DNA of 34,941 nt from Oscillospiraceae bacterium (GCA_015067245.1 SVMV01000008.1:1-34941), one strand, 5' to 3'. Positions 15,971-25,600 are shown, counted from the first letter of the stretch. Numbers and translations: made by a program. Notes: generated by a model not told the origin, from the sequence alone.

Positions 15971-17185
15971 TTAAATATTGTATTGGCCAACCATTGCAAT
16001 GCGCATCATATAAATTGCACCGCAAAGGAGCATAAGACCCCAGGAAGTACCAAAAATTGCCCAGTAAATCTTGTTTTTAATATCTCTTACTGAATATATT
16101 GCAGAAATTGCTGATGCAAGGAACAATGACAAGTAATAGCTCCATATATAGTTAGTGAGCGTATCAATCCCCTGCACTGTTCCGTACCAGAATACAAGCG
16201 ACACTGCAAACATTATCATTACAATTGTATAAACAATATCTTTGCCGATAAGCCTGCGGCCATTATAGGCAAAATAAGTAATTACAGGTATGCATAAAGA
16301 AGCAATACCTTTTAATGTGTGTAATGAAAATACACTGCTTATAGGTCTTAACTGCAACGCAAATGAAATTGTATCTGCATGGGTGTCACAGAACTGTTTC
16401 TGCACAAGCATAAGCACCATTGTTGGCAGTACGCAGGCAAATATAACTGCACCGCTTTTTATTGAAGCAATACTAAATTTTTTAAACATCTTTACTGCAA
16501 CAACCAATCCTGCACCAACAAGGAAAAACAGCGCAAAATTTGGTTTTGCAAGCACTGATAAAAACAGCATAACCGCAAACAGTACTGCGTTTTTCAAAGC
16601 AGCATTATTACCGTTTTTATCTTCAAACAAACTGTTGTAAAGTTTATAGAAATAGTATATTGAAAGAACTGCAAACGGGCGCATTGGCAGATATGTTGGA
16701 TTATGCCATACATTTGGTGTGCCGTAAGGCATATAATATGTACCGCCTGTTAAAGGGCCCGCTATACCAGAAATAAACACAACTGTTATGCAGAAAAAAT
16801 CCAATGCATATTTTTGAATTGGTGTATCAAGACGAATGTGCTTAAGCGCAATATTTCTCATAAACACTGTTGTAAGTATAAGGCTTACAACACTTACAAT
16901 AACACCTGATACACTCATATCACCAACAACAAATTCAAGTGCTGCCGTTATCCAATGAAACAGCGGATATGAGTATATATGAGAATAAACATGGTCAAAA
17001 TCAAAAATACCCTGCTGCCAGAAAGAAGCGTACATAATATGGTCATTGAAATCCGACATATTGAAATGATCCTCAGAACAGCAATATCTGAAAATAATTA
17101 TTGAACCCAAAAGAAACGGAAGTATTGCATACAAAACCGAAATATATTTATTATAATTTTCTTTAAAATAATTAACAATCTTCAT
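15971..17185 (-). CDS. GT-C-like polytopic membrane protein, putative glycosyltransferase
   Basis: A 404-residue membrane protein with about ten hydrophobic helices. The first outer loop contains MSDFNDHI (43-50, with D45 and D48), an acidic pair at the place expected for a GT-C catalytic site, and a His/Tyr-rich segment follows. I read it as a third membrane glycosyltransferase near the glycan operon, but it has its own terminator and is not part of that transcript. The start is ATG 17185, with GGTG eight bases upstream; a TTG four codons earlier would lie over that site. The terminator of tRNA-Ala ends only about 30 bases upstream, and no clear promoter fits in between. A function in polysaccharide assembly other than sugar transfer is possible. 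Confidence 0.55.
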   Translation of the reverse strand: MKIVNYFKENYNKYISVLYAILPFLLGSIIIFRYCCSEDHFNMSDFNDHIMYASFWQQGIFDFDHVYSHIYSYPLFHWITAALEFVVGDMSVSGVIVSVVSLILTTVFMRNIALKHIRLDTPIQKYALDFFCITVVFISGIAGPLTGGTYYMPYGTPNVWHNPTYLPMRPFAVLSIYYFYKLYNSLFEDKNGNNAALKNAVLFAVMLFLSVLAKPNFALFFLVGAGLVVAVKMFKKFSIASIKSGAVIFACVLPTMVLMLVQKQFCDTHADTISFALQLRPISSVFSLHTLKGIASLCIPVITYFAYNGRRLIGKDIVYTIVMIMFAVSLVFWYGTVQGIDTLTNYIWSYYLSLFLASAISAIYSVRDIKNKIYWAIFGTSWGLMLLCGAIYMMRIAMVGQYNI

Positions 17186-17216
17186 AATATACACCAATTG
17201 AAAAAATGGTAAAATA

Positions 17217-17242
17217 AAAGGCGTCTTTTAAAAGACGCCTTT
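17217..17242 (-). terminator. Terminator after tRNA-Ala
   Basis: Perfect 26-base palindrome, AAAGGCGTCTTTT followed by its complement, with TTTTATTTTA after the stem on the minus strand. It begins five bases past the CCA end of the tRNA. In RNA the central A/T bases would form the loop. Confidence 0.8.
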
Positions 17243-17246
17243 GCAT

Positions 17247-17322
<76 letters not shown>

Positions 17323-17338
17323 AATTAATTACTAAATA

Positions 17339-17367
17339 AGTATAGCATATACGTGTTATAAAATCAA
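17339..17367 (-). promoter_or_regulatory. Promoter of tRNA-Ala
   Basis: Minus strand: -35 TTGATT (17362-17367), 17-base spacer, -10 TATACT (17339-17344) preceded by TGC. The mature tRNA begins 16 bases downstream of the -10 box, so the 5' leader is short. Confidence 0.75.
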
Positions 17368-17398
17368 TATGTATTTAAAATATTTAACATTTAAAGTC

Positions 17399-17428
17399 AA
17401 AAGTGACTATCAAAAGATAGTCACTTTT
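17399..17428 (-). terminator. Terminator after the giant surface-protein gene
   Basis: Perfect 13-bp stem AAAAGTGACTATC / GATAGTCACTTTT (17399-17411 and 17416-17428) with an AAAA loop on the plus strand. On the minus strand TTTTGACTTT follows. It begins 13 bases past the stop codon of the 8-kb gene. Confidence 0.75.
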
Positions 17429-17441
17429 GCTGTAATAATAT

Positions 17442-20400
17442 TTACCGTTTAACTTTAAGAGTAACAGTAACTGTCTGCGCGGCTTTGTTAGACGCATTTC
17501 CTTGCGGTGTTACTGCCAGTGCAAGTTTGTAGCTTTTGTTTACTGCAAGTTTTGACGAACGAAGTATTCTGTAGCTGACTGTCCAGCTGCCGTCTGCATT
17601 TTCTTCTGTTTCAAAGCTCATTGCACCTTTTGGTACCGTTGTTGCTTTTGTATCAAGCACTTCTATGCTGTCTATCTTAGCTGCTGCCGGTGATGTAAGT
17701 GTCACAGTCAATATGCCGTTTTCGTGTTTGTGGTATACCGTTGTATCTCCGCTCACTTTAAACTTCAATGTACTCTGCTTTGTTTTTACACTGAATGCTG
17801 AACTTACAACCTTGCCGATGCCTTCCACTTCCGCTTCAAGTTTGTACTTGTAGGTTGTGCTGTTTTTGATTGGCGCATCCGCTTTTGCTGTTACCACTAC
17901 TCTTGGCTGCCCCTTGCTGTCAGGTTCTATTGCCTTTACTTCAAACAGTTCATTAATATCTTTACTTACAAGGCCGTCCATATATGTGCCTGTAAGTCTG
18001 ATATTTTCTGCCGCTTTTGCTGCTTCTGCTTTACTGTAGTTGAAATAGTTTCCACCTGTTATTGTATAGGTTATTCCTTTTTCCCTTACTGCAAGGTCTA
18101 TGCTGCCGCTTGCACTTGTCTTGAAGCTTGCTGTGCCGCCTTTTGTAACAATTTTAATTGTCTGTTTAACCTCTGCCGGTACTGTTACTCCTTCTTTGTC
18201 CATCAGCACTTTTGTTGTCACTGTGTAGCTGTATGTGCCGTTTTTGATACTGCTATCCTTTACTTCTGCTTTCACCACACCATCATGATATACCATGCTC
18301 AGCTTTTCTTTTGCTGTTGCATTTGTTGTGCTGATATCCATTGATACTATTCTGTATCCTGCATTCACAGACGGCTCTATCACATAGTCTTCAGTTATCT
18401 TCTGGTTAAGGGTTACGCTTGTTTTACTGAATGTTACTTTTGGTGCTGTTGTTGCTACTTTCACTGTAAATGTAACTGTTTTCAGTGCTACATCTGCATC
18501 GTTCTTATCTTTGATATACGCTGTAAGCTTGTAACTGTAACTGCCATTGTTAGGTATATCGTTAAGGTCTGCAAATCCTGCTGTAATATCCCAGCCGTCA
18601 CTAGTAAATTCTACCTTCTTTGCCTGTTCAACAGTTGCTTTCTTTGTTGTGTTAGGCACTATGTCATATCTTATAGGCTTTGGACATTCGCTGTCGCTTG
18701 GAGTAACTTTTATCACCGCACTGTCTGCTGATGTTGCTGCATTAAGTGTTACCGATGTTGGCTTGACACTTACTGTTGGGTTTGCTGTGCTTACTGTTAT
18801 CTGCACTGTTACTGCCTTAAGTTCCACATCATTGCCTGCTGCATCTTTCACAATTGGTGTTACCTTATAGCTGTATGTTCCCGCTTTTATGCTGTAATCA
18901 TTTACTTCTGCGTATACTTTCCAGCCGTTTGTCTCATCTGCTTTAAAGCTGATTTTACCCGCCTGTACCAATGCGTCACTGTTTGCCTTTGCTGTGCTTT
19001 CAAATCTGAACTGTGGCATTGGGCAGTCTGCCTTGTTTGGTGTAAACAGCATCTCTACCTTGTCATCGTACATTGTGCGCAAAGTTACTTTTGTATTCTT
19101 TGTGCTTACTGTTGGTTTTGTGCCATCCACCTTTACTTTTACCGTTACAGTATTCAACGCCACATCTTCTTCTGCCGCATTTTTTACTGTAGGTGTAATT
19201 TTAAATGAGTACGTGCCTGCTTTAGGTATATCTGTTACATCTTTAAACCCTACATTAAGTTTCCAGCCGTTGTCGCCGTTCTTTTCTATGCTTATTTTTT
19301 CTGCCTGTGTATATGCATCTGTATTCACTTTTGCTGCATTTACTACTGCATAAGATACCGGTACAGGACAGTTTGCTATATTTGGTGTAAACAGCACTTC
19401 CATTCTGTCGTCATACAGTGCTCTCAGTGTTACTGTTGTATTTTTTGTGCTTACTGTCGGTTTTTTGATATCTACCGATACTGTATGGCTTACTGTTATT
19501 GCTTTTACCCAGTTATCGTGCTGTACTGCCAGACTTACCTTTCGGCTTGTTGCATCCTTGTACATCTTGTTGTCTTCTTCCAGCACTGGTGTAAGGCTTA
19601 CATCTCTGCCGTTTACTGCTACTTCTACATATTTATACCCTTCACCTGCATGATTGCTTGCTGTAAGGTGATATCCCAACTGACCTTCCTGTGCAAATTC
19701 TATAACTTCATCCGCTTCACCCTTTACTTTTTTTGTAATGTTAAGCGGCGTGTTTGTCATATTGAGATATGTATATTTTGTTGTGCTGCTGCTCTGACTG
19801 AGTGTTGGTTTTGTTTCTGCTGCTTTGACTGTATAGCTTACTGTTGCTGCCTGTCTGTATCCTTCAAAATATACATCCAGTTTTGCTGATGTATCAGCTA
19901 CCATCTGCTTTTTGCTGTTCTTGATATATCCTTCTGCAGGGTCATTCTTATCTGCCCAGCTTACACTGATGCCACTGCTTTGTGCTGCTGTGTCTTCTGT
20001 TGCTTCTGCCGCAGGCACAAACTCTGCTGTAAATGTCGGTGTATCTTTGATTACAACATCTTTTACAACAGCATCCTTTGCTGTTACTGCGGTAAATACG
20101 CTGCTGTCTTTGTAGAAACTGTTGAATGTGCCGCTCTGCTTTACTGTAACTGTCGGCAGCTTGTTTGCTACCTTTACTGTTACTGTCTGCTCTGTCATAC
20201 CTTTTGATGTTTTTATCATCAATGTGAGTTTATGACCCTTGCTGTTATTTGCTGCAATCTCTCTTGCATTGATTACGATTGCTTTGTTTTCTTTATCGTA
20301 TACTGCATAGAAATTGTCATTGCCCGCAAGACGCACATTTATTTCTTCTTCACCTTCTGCAAGCAGCATTGCCATTTCTTCACTGTAGTTTTCAAGATAT

Positions 20401-23400
20401 GCATCGTATGCTGTGTACAGCTTTACACTTACCCCCTCTTCCTTGTAGGTGTTAAGGGTTACTGTGTTTGTCTCAAGTCTCGGGGTGTAGTCTCGTACGT
20501 CTATGTCGATGGATGTCTGTGCTTTTTTAAGGTCTTTGGATGTTGCTGTGATTGTTGCTGTGCCGTTTGCATTTTTAGCAACTGTTATTTTGGCCTTGTA
20601 TCCTTGTGATGGCTTTAAGTCTGATACTGCTGCTATAGCTTTGCTTGTGGTTGCCCATGTCACTCCTGGAACCGCTGTGCCCACCTGTTCAAATGCTTCT
20701 GCATCAAATGCACCGCCAATTTCAAAGGTCAGAGCCTGGTCTTTTACCATCTCTCTTGGAATTATTACAGAATATCCATATTCTGTTTCAATAACTGTTG
20801 CATTAAGACCATTACTGCTGATTTCTGGCATAACCACAAGAACTTCATGCACCTGTTTGCTGATGGCTTTAACCTTGAATGTTGCTTTTTCACTGCTGTC
20901 ATTTTTAAGACTTACTGTAATTGTTGCAGTAACTGCCTTTGACGTTGTATTGGCTGATTTAACAGTAACATATCCGTCTTCATCCACATACACTTCCACT
21001 GCACTGCTTGAAGATTTTACATCAAGTTTTTCGCCAGAAATTGCTCCCGCTGTTTTGCTGGAAACCTTGAGAATACGTGTATCGTCGTATTCCAGACCTA
21101 TTGAATCTATCGGTTCACAAAGGTCAGTATCTACCTCCACTTTCATATTTTCTTTTGATGGAAGTACAACATTTACAGTTGAATAGGCTGTAAAGCCGCT
21201 CTTTTTATCTGTAGCTTTTATTATTGCTTCGCCTACAGAAACAGGTTTTATCTTCTGTATGCCGTTTTCTGTTACAATCTGTACAATATCTTCATAGCCA
21301 GATTCTACCGTCCACTGAATATCAAGTGTTGCATATGCATCTTTATTTGGAAGTTTGCTTATAGTTGGAGTTGCAACTGCTGATTTATCCAATGTCACTT
21401 TAACGTCTTTTGCAGATATGCCTTCAAGCGCTGTAAAGTATTTTACATTTTCAAAGCCTAATCTGGTATTGAAATAACTGTAATCCAGACTGTTGGTTAC
21501 GTATACAACACACTCTTTATCATCTCTTGGAACGCCTATAAATGCATGTTCTGCATCTTCTTTATTGTCAGGCATAATTTCTGTAAATGTCGATGGAATA
21601 ACAATTTCCCTGAGCTTTGTATTTCCGTCAAAAGCATTAAGGTCAATAGTTTCTATACCTTCGGATATAACAACTATATTCAGACCAACCTTGTTTTCAA
21701 AGGCTTTTATTCTTTCTCCCCAAATGTTATATCCTTCAATACCTTTAACTTTAAAGCCCATAAGCTGTGCAGGTATAACAAGCTTTTCTACAAAACCGTA
21801 TATACCTGTAATATAAGCATCAAAATAACCGATATCTTCATTATAGAAAAGTTTATAACCAAATTTGGTTTCATATTCAAGTTCTGCTTCCAAAAGGGCT
21901 TCGTTGCCTTCTTCAAAACGTCGGGAAATATCCTGCCAGTTGTATATTGAAGGGTGGACCACCTTTTCAAGCGAATTACAGCCTGCAAAAGCATCTTTAT
22001 AAATTAACATTGGGAATAAATATGTATCTGGAATATATACATATTTAATATTTGTGCATCCTTTAAATGCATTTTCGTTAATTGTATTTATGCCAAACGG
22101 AATGTATACAGATGTTATATCTGTATTGCCTTCAAATGCACCTGCACCTATATCTGTTACAGGCATACCATTATATGACGATGGAATAAATACATCACCG
22201 CTTATATTATTGGTATATAAAAGCCTGCATTCACCCATAGGCTGACCATATCTGTCAACCATTTCTACAAATGCGAAACCATCTTCAGCAAATTCAAGGC
22301 CTATACCTTCAGGAATATCTTTATCTTCAAACAGATTGTCTACCCACTGCTGTGAAGAACCGTTGTATTTTATAAGTTCCAGGCTGCTGCATCCTTTAAA
22401 AGCATTATCGCCTACATCTGTAAGGCTGACAGGCAAAGTGATCTGCTTAAGATTTGTACAGCCGCTGAATGCCTGTGCGCCTATGGATTTAATATTTTCA
22501 GAAATAACAACAGATGTAATATCTTTGTTGTTATAGAACACTTTTTCTCTTATTGATGTTACTGGAATATCGTTATAAGTTGCAGGGATTGTAATATCGC
22601 CTTGTGCATCATCCCAGTAAACAAGCATATATTCATTTTGGGCTGTTTTTTCGTATGCTATATTCCCGCCTGTAAAATGATAATCAAGGTCGTAAGCAAG
22701 TTTGAATGATTTGTTGAGATTTTCAAACCAATGCTGTGCCGAACCATTGTAATTTACAGTTTTAACAACATTGCTTTCACCAAATACAGTTTCTTCAACC
22801 TCCGCAACTGTTGACGGAATGGTAATTTCCACAAGATATGAACAATCCGCAAAAACCAGATTGCCTATATAAGTGATACCTTCAGGTATTTCAAAGGAAA
22901 CCAGGTTTTTGCAACTGCGCAGCAGCTGATGATTTAACATCGTAAGACCTGCAGGCAGTTTTATGGTTTTTAAACCGCTGTACGCAAATGCTTCGGAACC
23001 TATATACGTTACACTGTCAGGAACTGTTATGCTTTCAACTTTTCCGTTACCCGCAAAAGCACCGTCTTCTATTGTTTCAACATTATTTCCTATAACAATA
23101 TTTTCAAGTTCAAAGTTTTCACGGAATGCATTTTTACCTATTGTCTTTACGCTGTCTGGAATAATAACTTCGGTTAATCCGCAGATACTGAACGCTCTTT
23201 CCCCAATTGTTTCAAGTGTATCAGGCAGATAAGCTTCTTTAAGCTTGCTGTGTGATGTAAAGCTCCAGCCGCCTAATTCTTTAATACCTGATTCTATAAT
23301 TACAGTTGTAAATATATTTCTGCTGTCACTCCAAGGGGCATTGTACTGTGACTGCCAGTTAAATGTGCTGCCGATACCTGTAATTACAAGGGTTTCGGTT

Positions 23401-25445
23401 GTGTTTTCGTCATCTTCATCTCTGTCTTCAAGGTAATATACAGACGATTCACCGCATATATCTGCAAATACAACATTTGCAGAATTCAGATTATCAAGTA
23501 CGGAATATTCTTCCCACTGACTATAGGTACCTGTAAAATAAACTGTTTTGAGAGATACGAATTCTTTGAATGCTTCGGCATCTGCAATTGCTTTTCCGTT
23601 AAGCAGCATCAACTCTTCAACACTTTCAAAACCTGCAAACGCATCGGCAGTGATTTTTTCCACATCTGCACCTATGATAACTTTTTTTACAGTTGCACTG
23701 TTGCTGCTCCATGGTGCAGGGTTTTCTTCGTCGTAAGCATCCATTTCGCCAATACCACCTACAAACAGAGTGTCCTGTATATCATCATCGTCTGTGTCCT
23801 CTGTGCGCCAGATTATCTCTTCTTCTGTGTCAATATAAACATAATCTGCATCTGCAAGTGTAAGCATTTTGCTGCCCCACAGTTCAAACATATCCGGATT
23901 ATATGTGTATACAATATCTCTGCCGTTGATTGTTGCTGTATAGCTTGTTTCAGCAGAACCCTGAACACCTGAGAGAAAAAGTCCGCCGTCCTGACCTATT
24001 GTACCTTTGTCAGTATTTGTGATATCTGCCAGATAGTTTTTGCCATCTTCCATGGTTACAATATTCCACATATGTCCGCCAGCACCAGTGCCTCCATTCA
24101 TTGTGCCGCTTACTGTGTAACATTCTGCTTTTTTGAAATTTGAAATATCGCACAGATACTGGAATGCTTTGGAATATCCTTCGCACACAACGTTTGTATC
24201 CGCATCGTTGTCAAAAACACTTATCAGCTGCCAAGGATCATCATTATGAGTAAAGCCACCCGTTAATGCTGCATCAGAATCATATTCTACAAGCTGACAG
24301 ATTTCGTCTTTAAAAGCTGTAAGCTTATCGTAATCCTTAAGTGACTTATGCTTTTCTGCAATGGCATTTGCATTTTCAACCGCAGTTTTTACCTTGGAAA
24401 CCTGAGGTGTAACTTCGTAAATATTGCTGCCTTGATAATTTTCCGCTGCAGACAATTTAAAGTTTATACTTTTAAATGTCATAGTTACATATTCATCCGG
24501 TTTGCTTGGATAATAACTAGAAACATATGAACAGGACACTTTCATACCAACAGTTTTATCAAACCAATATAAATCATAAGGGCAGTCATGAAGCAGCGCA
24601 TCCATAATACGATTTGTATTTACCTGCTGCATAAACTGTTGGGCCGCTTCATTTACAGCAGTTCCTTCTATGCTTGTAACACCAAGTTCTTCTCTTGTCC
24701 AGATATACTTTATATCCATTGATTCAATATCTGTAACAGAAATCTCTGTACTGCCGCCTTCTGCTGCAATTTTTTCTATTGCTGCTTTGAGAGAATCATA
24801 GACAACTTTTTCTTCTATATTTAGCTTTTCTCTTGCTGCTGTGCCAAAAACAGAAATATTATTTCCATAGAAAGCACCATCAACAAAGCCTTCAAACAGC
24901 TGGTCATTGTCAGGCAAATCATAGTTTTCAAAAGAAAATGTTGTTTCATCCAATTCTTCAATTGCTGAATATTCTTCTATAAATTCCTCAATCTGAACAT
25001 TATTTTGCTGTTCTTCCTGATTATTTTCTGATTCTGCATTATTCTGCTGGATTTCCTGTAAAACATCTTCTTCTGGCTCTTCTTCAGTCTGATGTTCTTC
25101 ATCCAAATAACTATCTGCCTGAGAATTTTCTTCATCCGAAAATTCTTCGCCCAGAATCTCTTCGTTTGGAATTTCTTCAGAAACATCTTCTGCCTCTTCA
25201 GCATCTGACTTGTCTTCTGAATTTTCATTATCACTTTCACTGTCAGTTTCCTGTTCTTCGCCGAAATGATTATTTTCAGTCAGGATATCATTTTCAGTTA
25301 AAACATCTTCAAAATCCAGTTCTTCAGATTGCACTTCTTCTGTGGTTTCTGAAAATTGTGCGATGTCTGTAGCGTACGCTACTGGCGATAATGCCGAAAA
25401 TATTATTGCCAAAGACAAAACTGTAGCTGTTAATCGTTTAAACAT
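17442..25445 (-). CDS. Giant secreted protein: acidic leader, transglutaminase-like domain, BspA leucine-rich repeats, Ig-like repeats
   Basis: A 2667-residue extracellular protein. ATG 25445 lies seven bases after AGGAG; a frame ten codons longer lacks that site. Residues 1-26 are a signal peptide with probable cleavage after AYA. An acidic Glu/Asp/Asn/Gln-rich stretch follows (about 32-165). A transglutaminase-like domain has the triad C421 (VVCEGYS), H458 (GGHMW) and D474 (LADITN). BspA-type leucine-rich repeats (such as IPDSVKTIGKNAF) fill about 590-1335, with SxxWxE/D interruptions. The rest, about 1340-2667, is beta-rich Ig-like modules, including bacterial Ig-2-like ones and four units of about 113 residues. 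No LPXTG, S-layer homology, choline-binding or dockerin motif is visible, so attachment is unexplained. The likely role is adhesion or wall-associated protein processing. It has its own promoter and terminator. Confidence 0.88.
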   Translation of the reverse strand: MFKRLTATVLSLAIIFSALSPVAYATDIAQFSETTEEVQSEELDFEDVLTENDILTENNHFGEEQETDSESDNENSEDKSDAEEAEDVSEEIPNEEILGEEFSDEENSQADSYLDEEHQTEEEPEEDVLQEIQQNNAESENNQEEQQNNVQIEEFIEEYSAIEELDETTFSFENYDLPDNDQLFEGFVDGAFYGNNISVFGTAAREKLNIEEKVVYDSLKAAIEKIAAEGGSTEISVTDIESMDIKYIWTREELGVTSIEGTAVNEAAQQFMQQVNTNRIMDALLHDCPYDLYWFDKTVGMKVSCSYVSSYYPSKPDEYVTMTFKSINFKLSAAENYQGSNIYEVTPQVSKVKTAVENANAIAEKHKSLKDYDKLTAFKDEICQLVEYDSDAALTGGFTHNDDPWQLISVFDNDADTNVVCEGYSKAFQYLCDISNFKKAECYTVSGTMNGGTGAGGHMWNIVTMEDGKNYLADITNTDKGTIGQDGGLFLSGVQGSAETSYTATINGRDIVYTYNPDMFELWGSKMLTLADADYVYIDTEEEIIWRTEDTDDDDIQDTLFVGGIGEMDAYDEENPAPWSSNSATVKKVIIGADVEKITADAFAGFESVEELMLLNGKAIADAEAFKEFVSLKTVYFTGTYSQWEEYSVLDNLNSANVVFADICGESSVYYLEDRDEDDENTTETLVITGIGSTFNWQSQYNAPWSDSRNIFTTVIIESGIKELGGWSFTSHSKLKEAYLPDTLETIGERAFSICGLTEVIIPDSVKTIGKNAFRENFELENIVIGNNVETIEDGAFAGNGKVESITVPDSVTYIGSEAFAYSGLKTIKLPAGLTMLNHQLLRSCKNLVSFEIPEGITYIGNLVFADCSYLVEITIPSTVAEVEETVFGESNVVKTVNYNGSAQHWFENLNKSFKLAYDLDYHFTGGNIAYEKTAQNEYMLVYWDDAQGDITIPATYNDIPVTSIREKVFYNNKDITSVVISENIKSIGAQAFSGCTNLKQITLPVSLTDVGDNAFKGCSSLELIKYNGSSQQWVDNLFEDKDIPEGIGLEFAEDGFAFVEMVDRYGQPMGECRLLYTNNISGDVFIPSSYNGMPVTDIGAGAFEGNTDITSVYIPFGINTINENAFKGCTNIKYVYIPDTYLFPMLIYKDAFAGCNSLEKVVHPSIYNWQDISRRFEEGNEALLEAELEYETKFGYKLFYNEDIGYFDAYITGIYGFVEKLVIPAQLMGFKVKGIEGYNIWGERIKAFENKVGLNIVVISEGIETIDLNAFDGNTKLREIVIPSTFTEIMPDNKEDAEHAFIGVPRDDKECVVYVTNSLDYSYFNTRLGFENVKYFTALEGISAKDVKVTLDKSAVATPTISKLPNKDAYATLDIQWTVESGYEDIVQIVTENGIQKIKPVSVGEAIIKATDKKSGFTAYSTVNVVLPSKENMKVEVDTDLCEPIDSIGLEYDDTRILKVSSKTAGAISGEKLDVKSSSSAVEVYVDEDGYVTVKSANTTSKAVTATITVSLKNDSSEKATFKVKAISKQVHEVLVVMPEISSNGLNATVIETEYGYSVIIPREMVKDQALTFEIGGAFDAEAFEQVGTAVPGVTWATTSKAIAAVSDLKPSQGYKAKITVAKNANGTATITATSKDLKKAQTSIDIDVRDYTPRLETNTVTLNTYKEEGVSVKLYTAYDAYLENYSEEMAMLLAEGEEEINVRLAGNDNFYAVYDKENKAIVINAREIAANNSKGHKLTLMIKTSKGMTEQTVTVKVANKLPTVTVKQSGTFNSFYKDSSVFTAVTAKDAVVKDVVIKDTPTFTAEFVPAAEATEDTAAQSSGISVSWADKNDPAEGYIKNSKKQMVADTSAKLDVYFEGYRQAATVSYTVKAAETKPTLSQSSSTTKYTYLNMTNTPLNITKKVKGEADEVIEFAQEGQLGYHLTASNHAGEGYKYVEVAVNGRDVSLTPVLEEDNKMYKDATSRKVSLAVQHDNWVKAITVSHTVSVDIKKPTVSTKNTTVTLRALYDDRMEVLFTPNIANCPVPVSYAVVNAAKVNTDAYTQAEKISIEKNGDNGWKLNVGFKDVTDIPKAGTYSFKITPTVKNAAEEDVALNTVTVKVKVDGTKPTVSTKNTKVTLRTMYDDKVEMLFTPNKADCPMPQFRFESTAKANSDALVQAGKISFKADETNGWKVYAEVNDYSIKAGTYSYKVTPIVKDAAGNDVELKAVTVQITVSTANPTVSVKPTSVTLNAATSADSAVIKVTPSDSECPKPIRYDIVPNTTKKATVEQAKKVEFTSDGWDITAGFADLNDIPNNGSYSYKLTAYIKDKNDADVALKTVTFTVKVATTAPKVTFSKTSVTLNQKITEDYVIEPSVNAGYRIVSMDISTTNATAKEKLSMVYHDGVVKAEVKDSSIKNGTYSYTVTTKVLMDKEGVTVPAEVKQTIKIVTKGGTASFKTSASGSIDLAVREKGITYTITGGNYFNYSKAEAAKAAENIRLTGTYMDGLVSKDINELFEVKAIEPDSKGQPRVVVTAKADAPIKNSTTYKYKLEAEVEGIGKVVSSAFSVKTKQSTLKFKVSGDTTVYHKHENGILTVTLTSPAAAKIDSIEVLDTKATTVPKGAMSFETEENADGSWTVSYRILRSSKLAVNKSYKLALAVTPQGNASNKAAQTVTVTLKVKR
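18450..19466 (-). repeat. Tandem Ig-like repeat units within the giant surface protein
   Basis: Consecutive units begin near 19466, 19119, 18783 and 18450, a period of 333-347 bases (111-116 residues). Each begins with a (K/N)PTVS-like or APKVTF sequence and a VTL strand, and ends in a TYSYKxT strand and a TVxVKV linker. The first two are closest: KPTVSTKNTTVTLR and KPTVSTKNTKVTLR, then YDD and LFTPN in both. Units one to three carry a single Cys in a CPxP motif (C2026, C2141, C2254). Confidence 0.8.
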
Positions 25446-25501
25446 ACTATTTCTCCTGTCATTATATATAAACAATAAAAATATACATAACTATACATAA
25501 T

Positions 25502-25530
25502 AATTATACACTGCCGAAATAAGCTTTTCA
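25502..25530 (-). promoter_or_regulatory. Promoter of the giant surface-protein gene
   Basis: Minus strand: -35 TTGAAA (25525-25530), 17-base spacer, -10 TATAAT (25502-25507), a near-perfect housekeeping promoter. The 5' leader would be about 50 bases, ending in AGGAG and the ATG at 25445. The hexamers and spacing are the same as at the glycan operon promoter. Confidence 0.75.
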
Positions 25531-25600
25531 ACAAATCAATTAATTTTTTGCAATTTGAATTTTTTATATTTACATATTCACAAAAACAATAGTGTGAAAA

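Noticed and set aside
17442..17600. C-terminal wall anchor in the giant protein
   Set aside because: The last residues are beta-strand-like and end in TLKVKR. There is no LPXTG-like motif, hydrophobic tail or S-layer homology domain.
20503..21186. 227-codon open frame on the plus strand
   Set aside because: It lies wholly antisense to the giant surface-protein gene, has no ribosome-binding site, and its composition mirrors the Val/Thr/Ser-rich repeats on the other strand.
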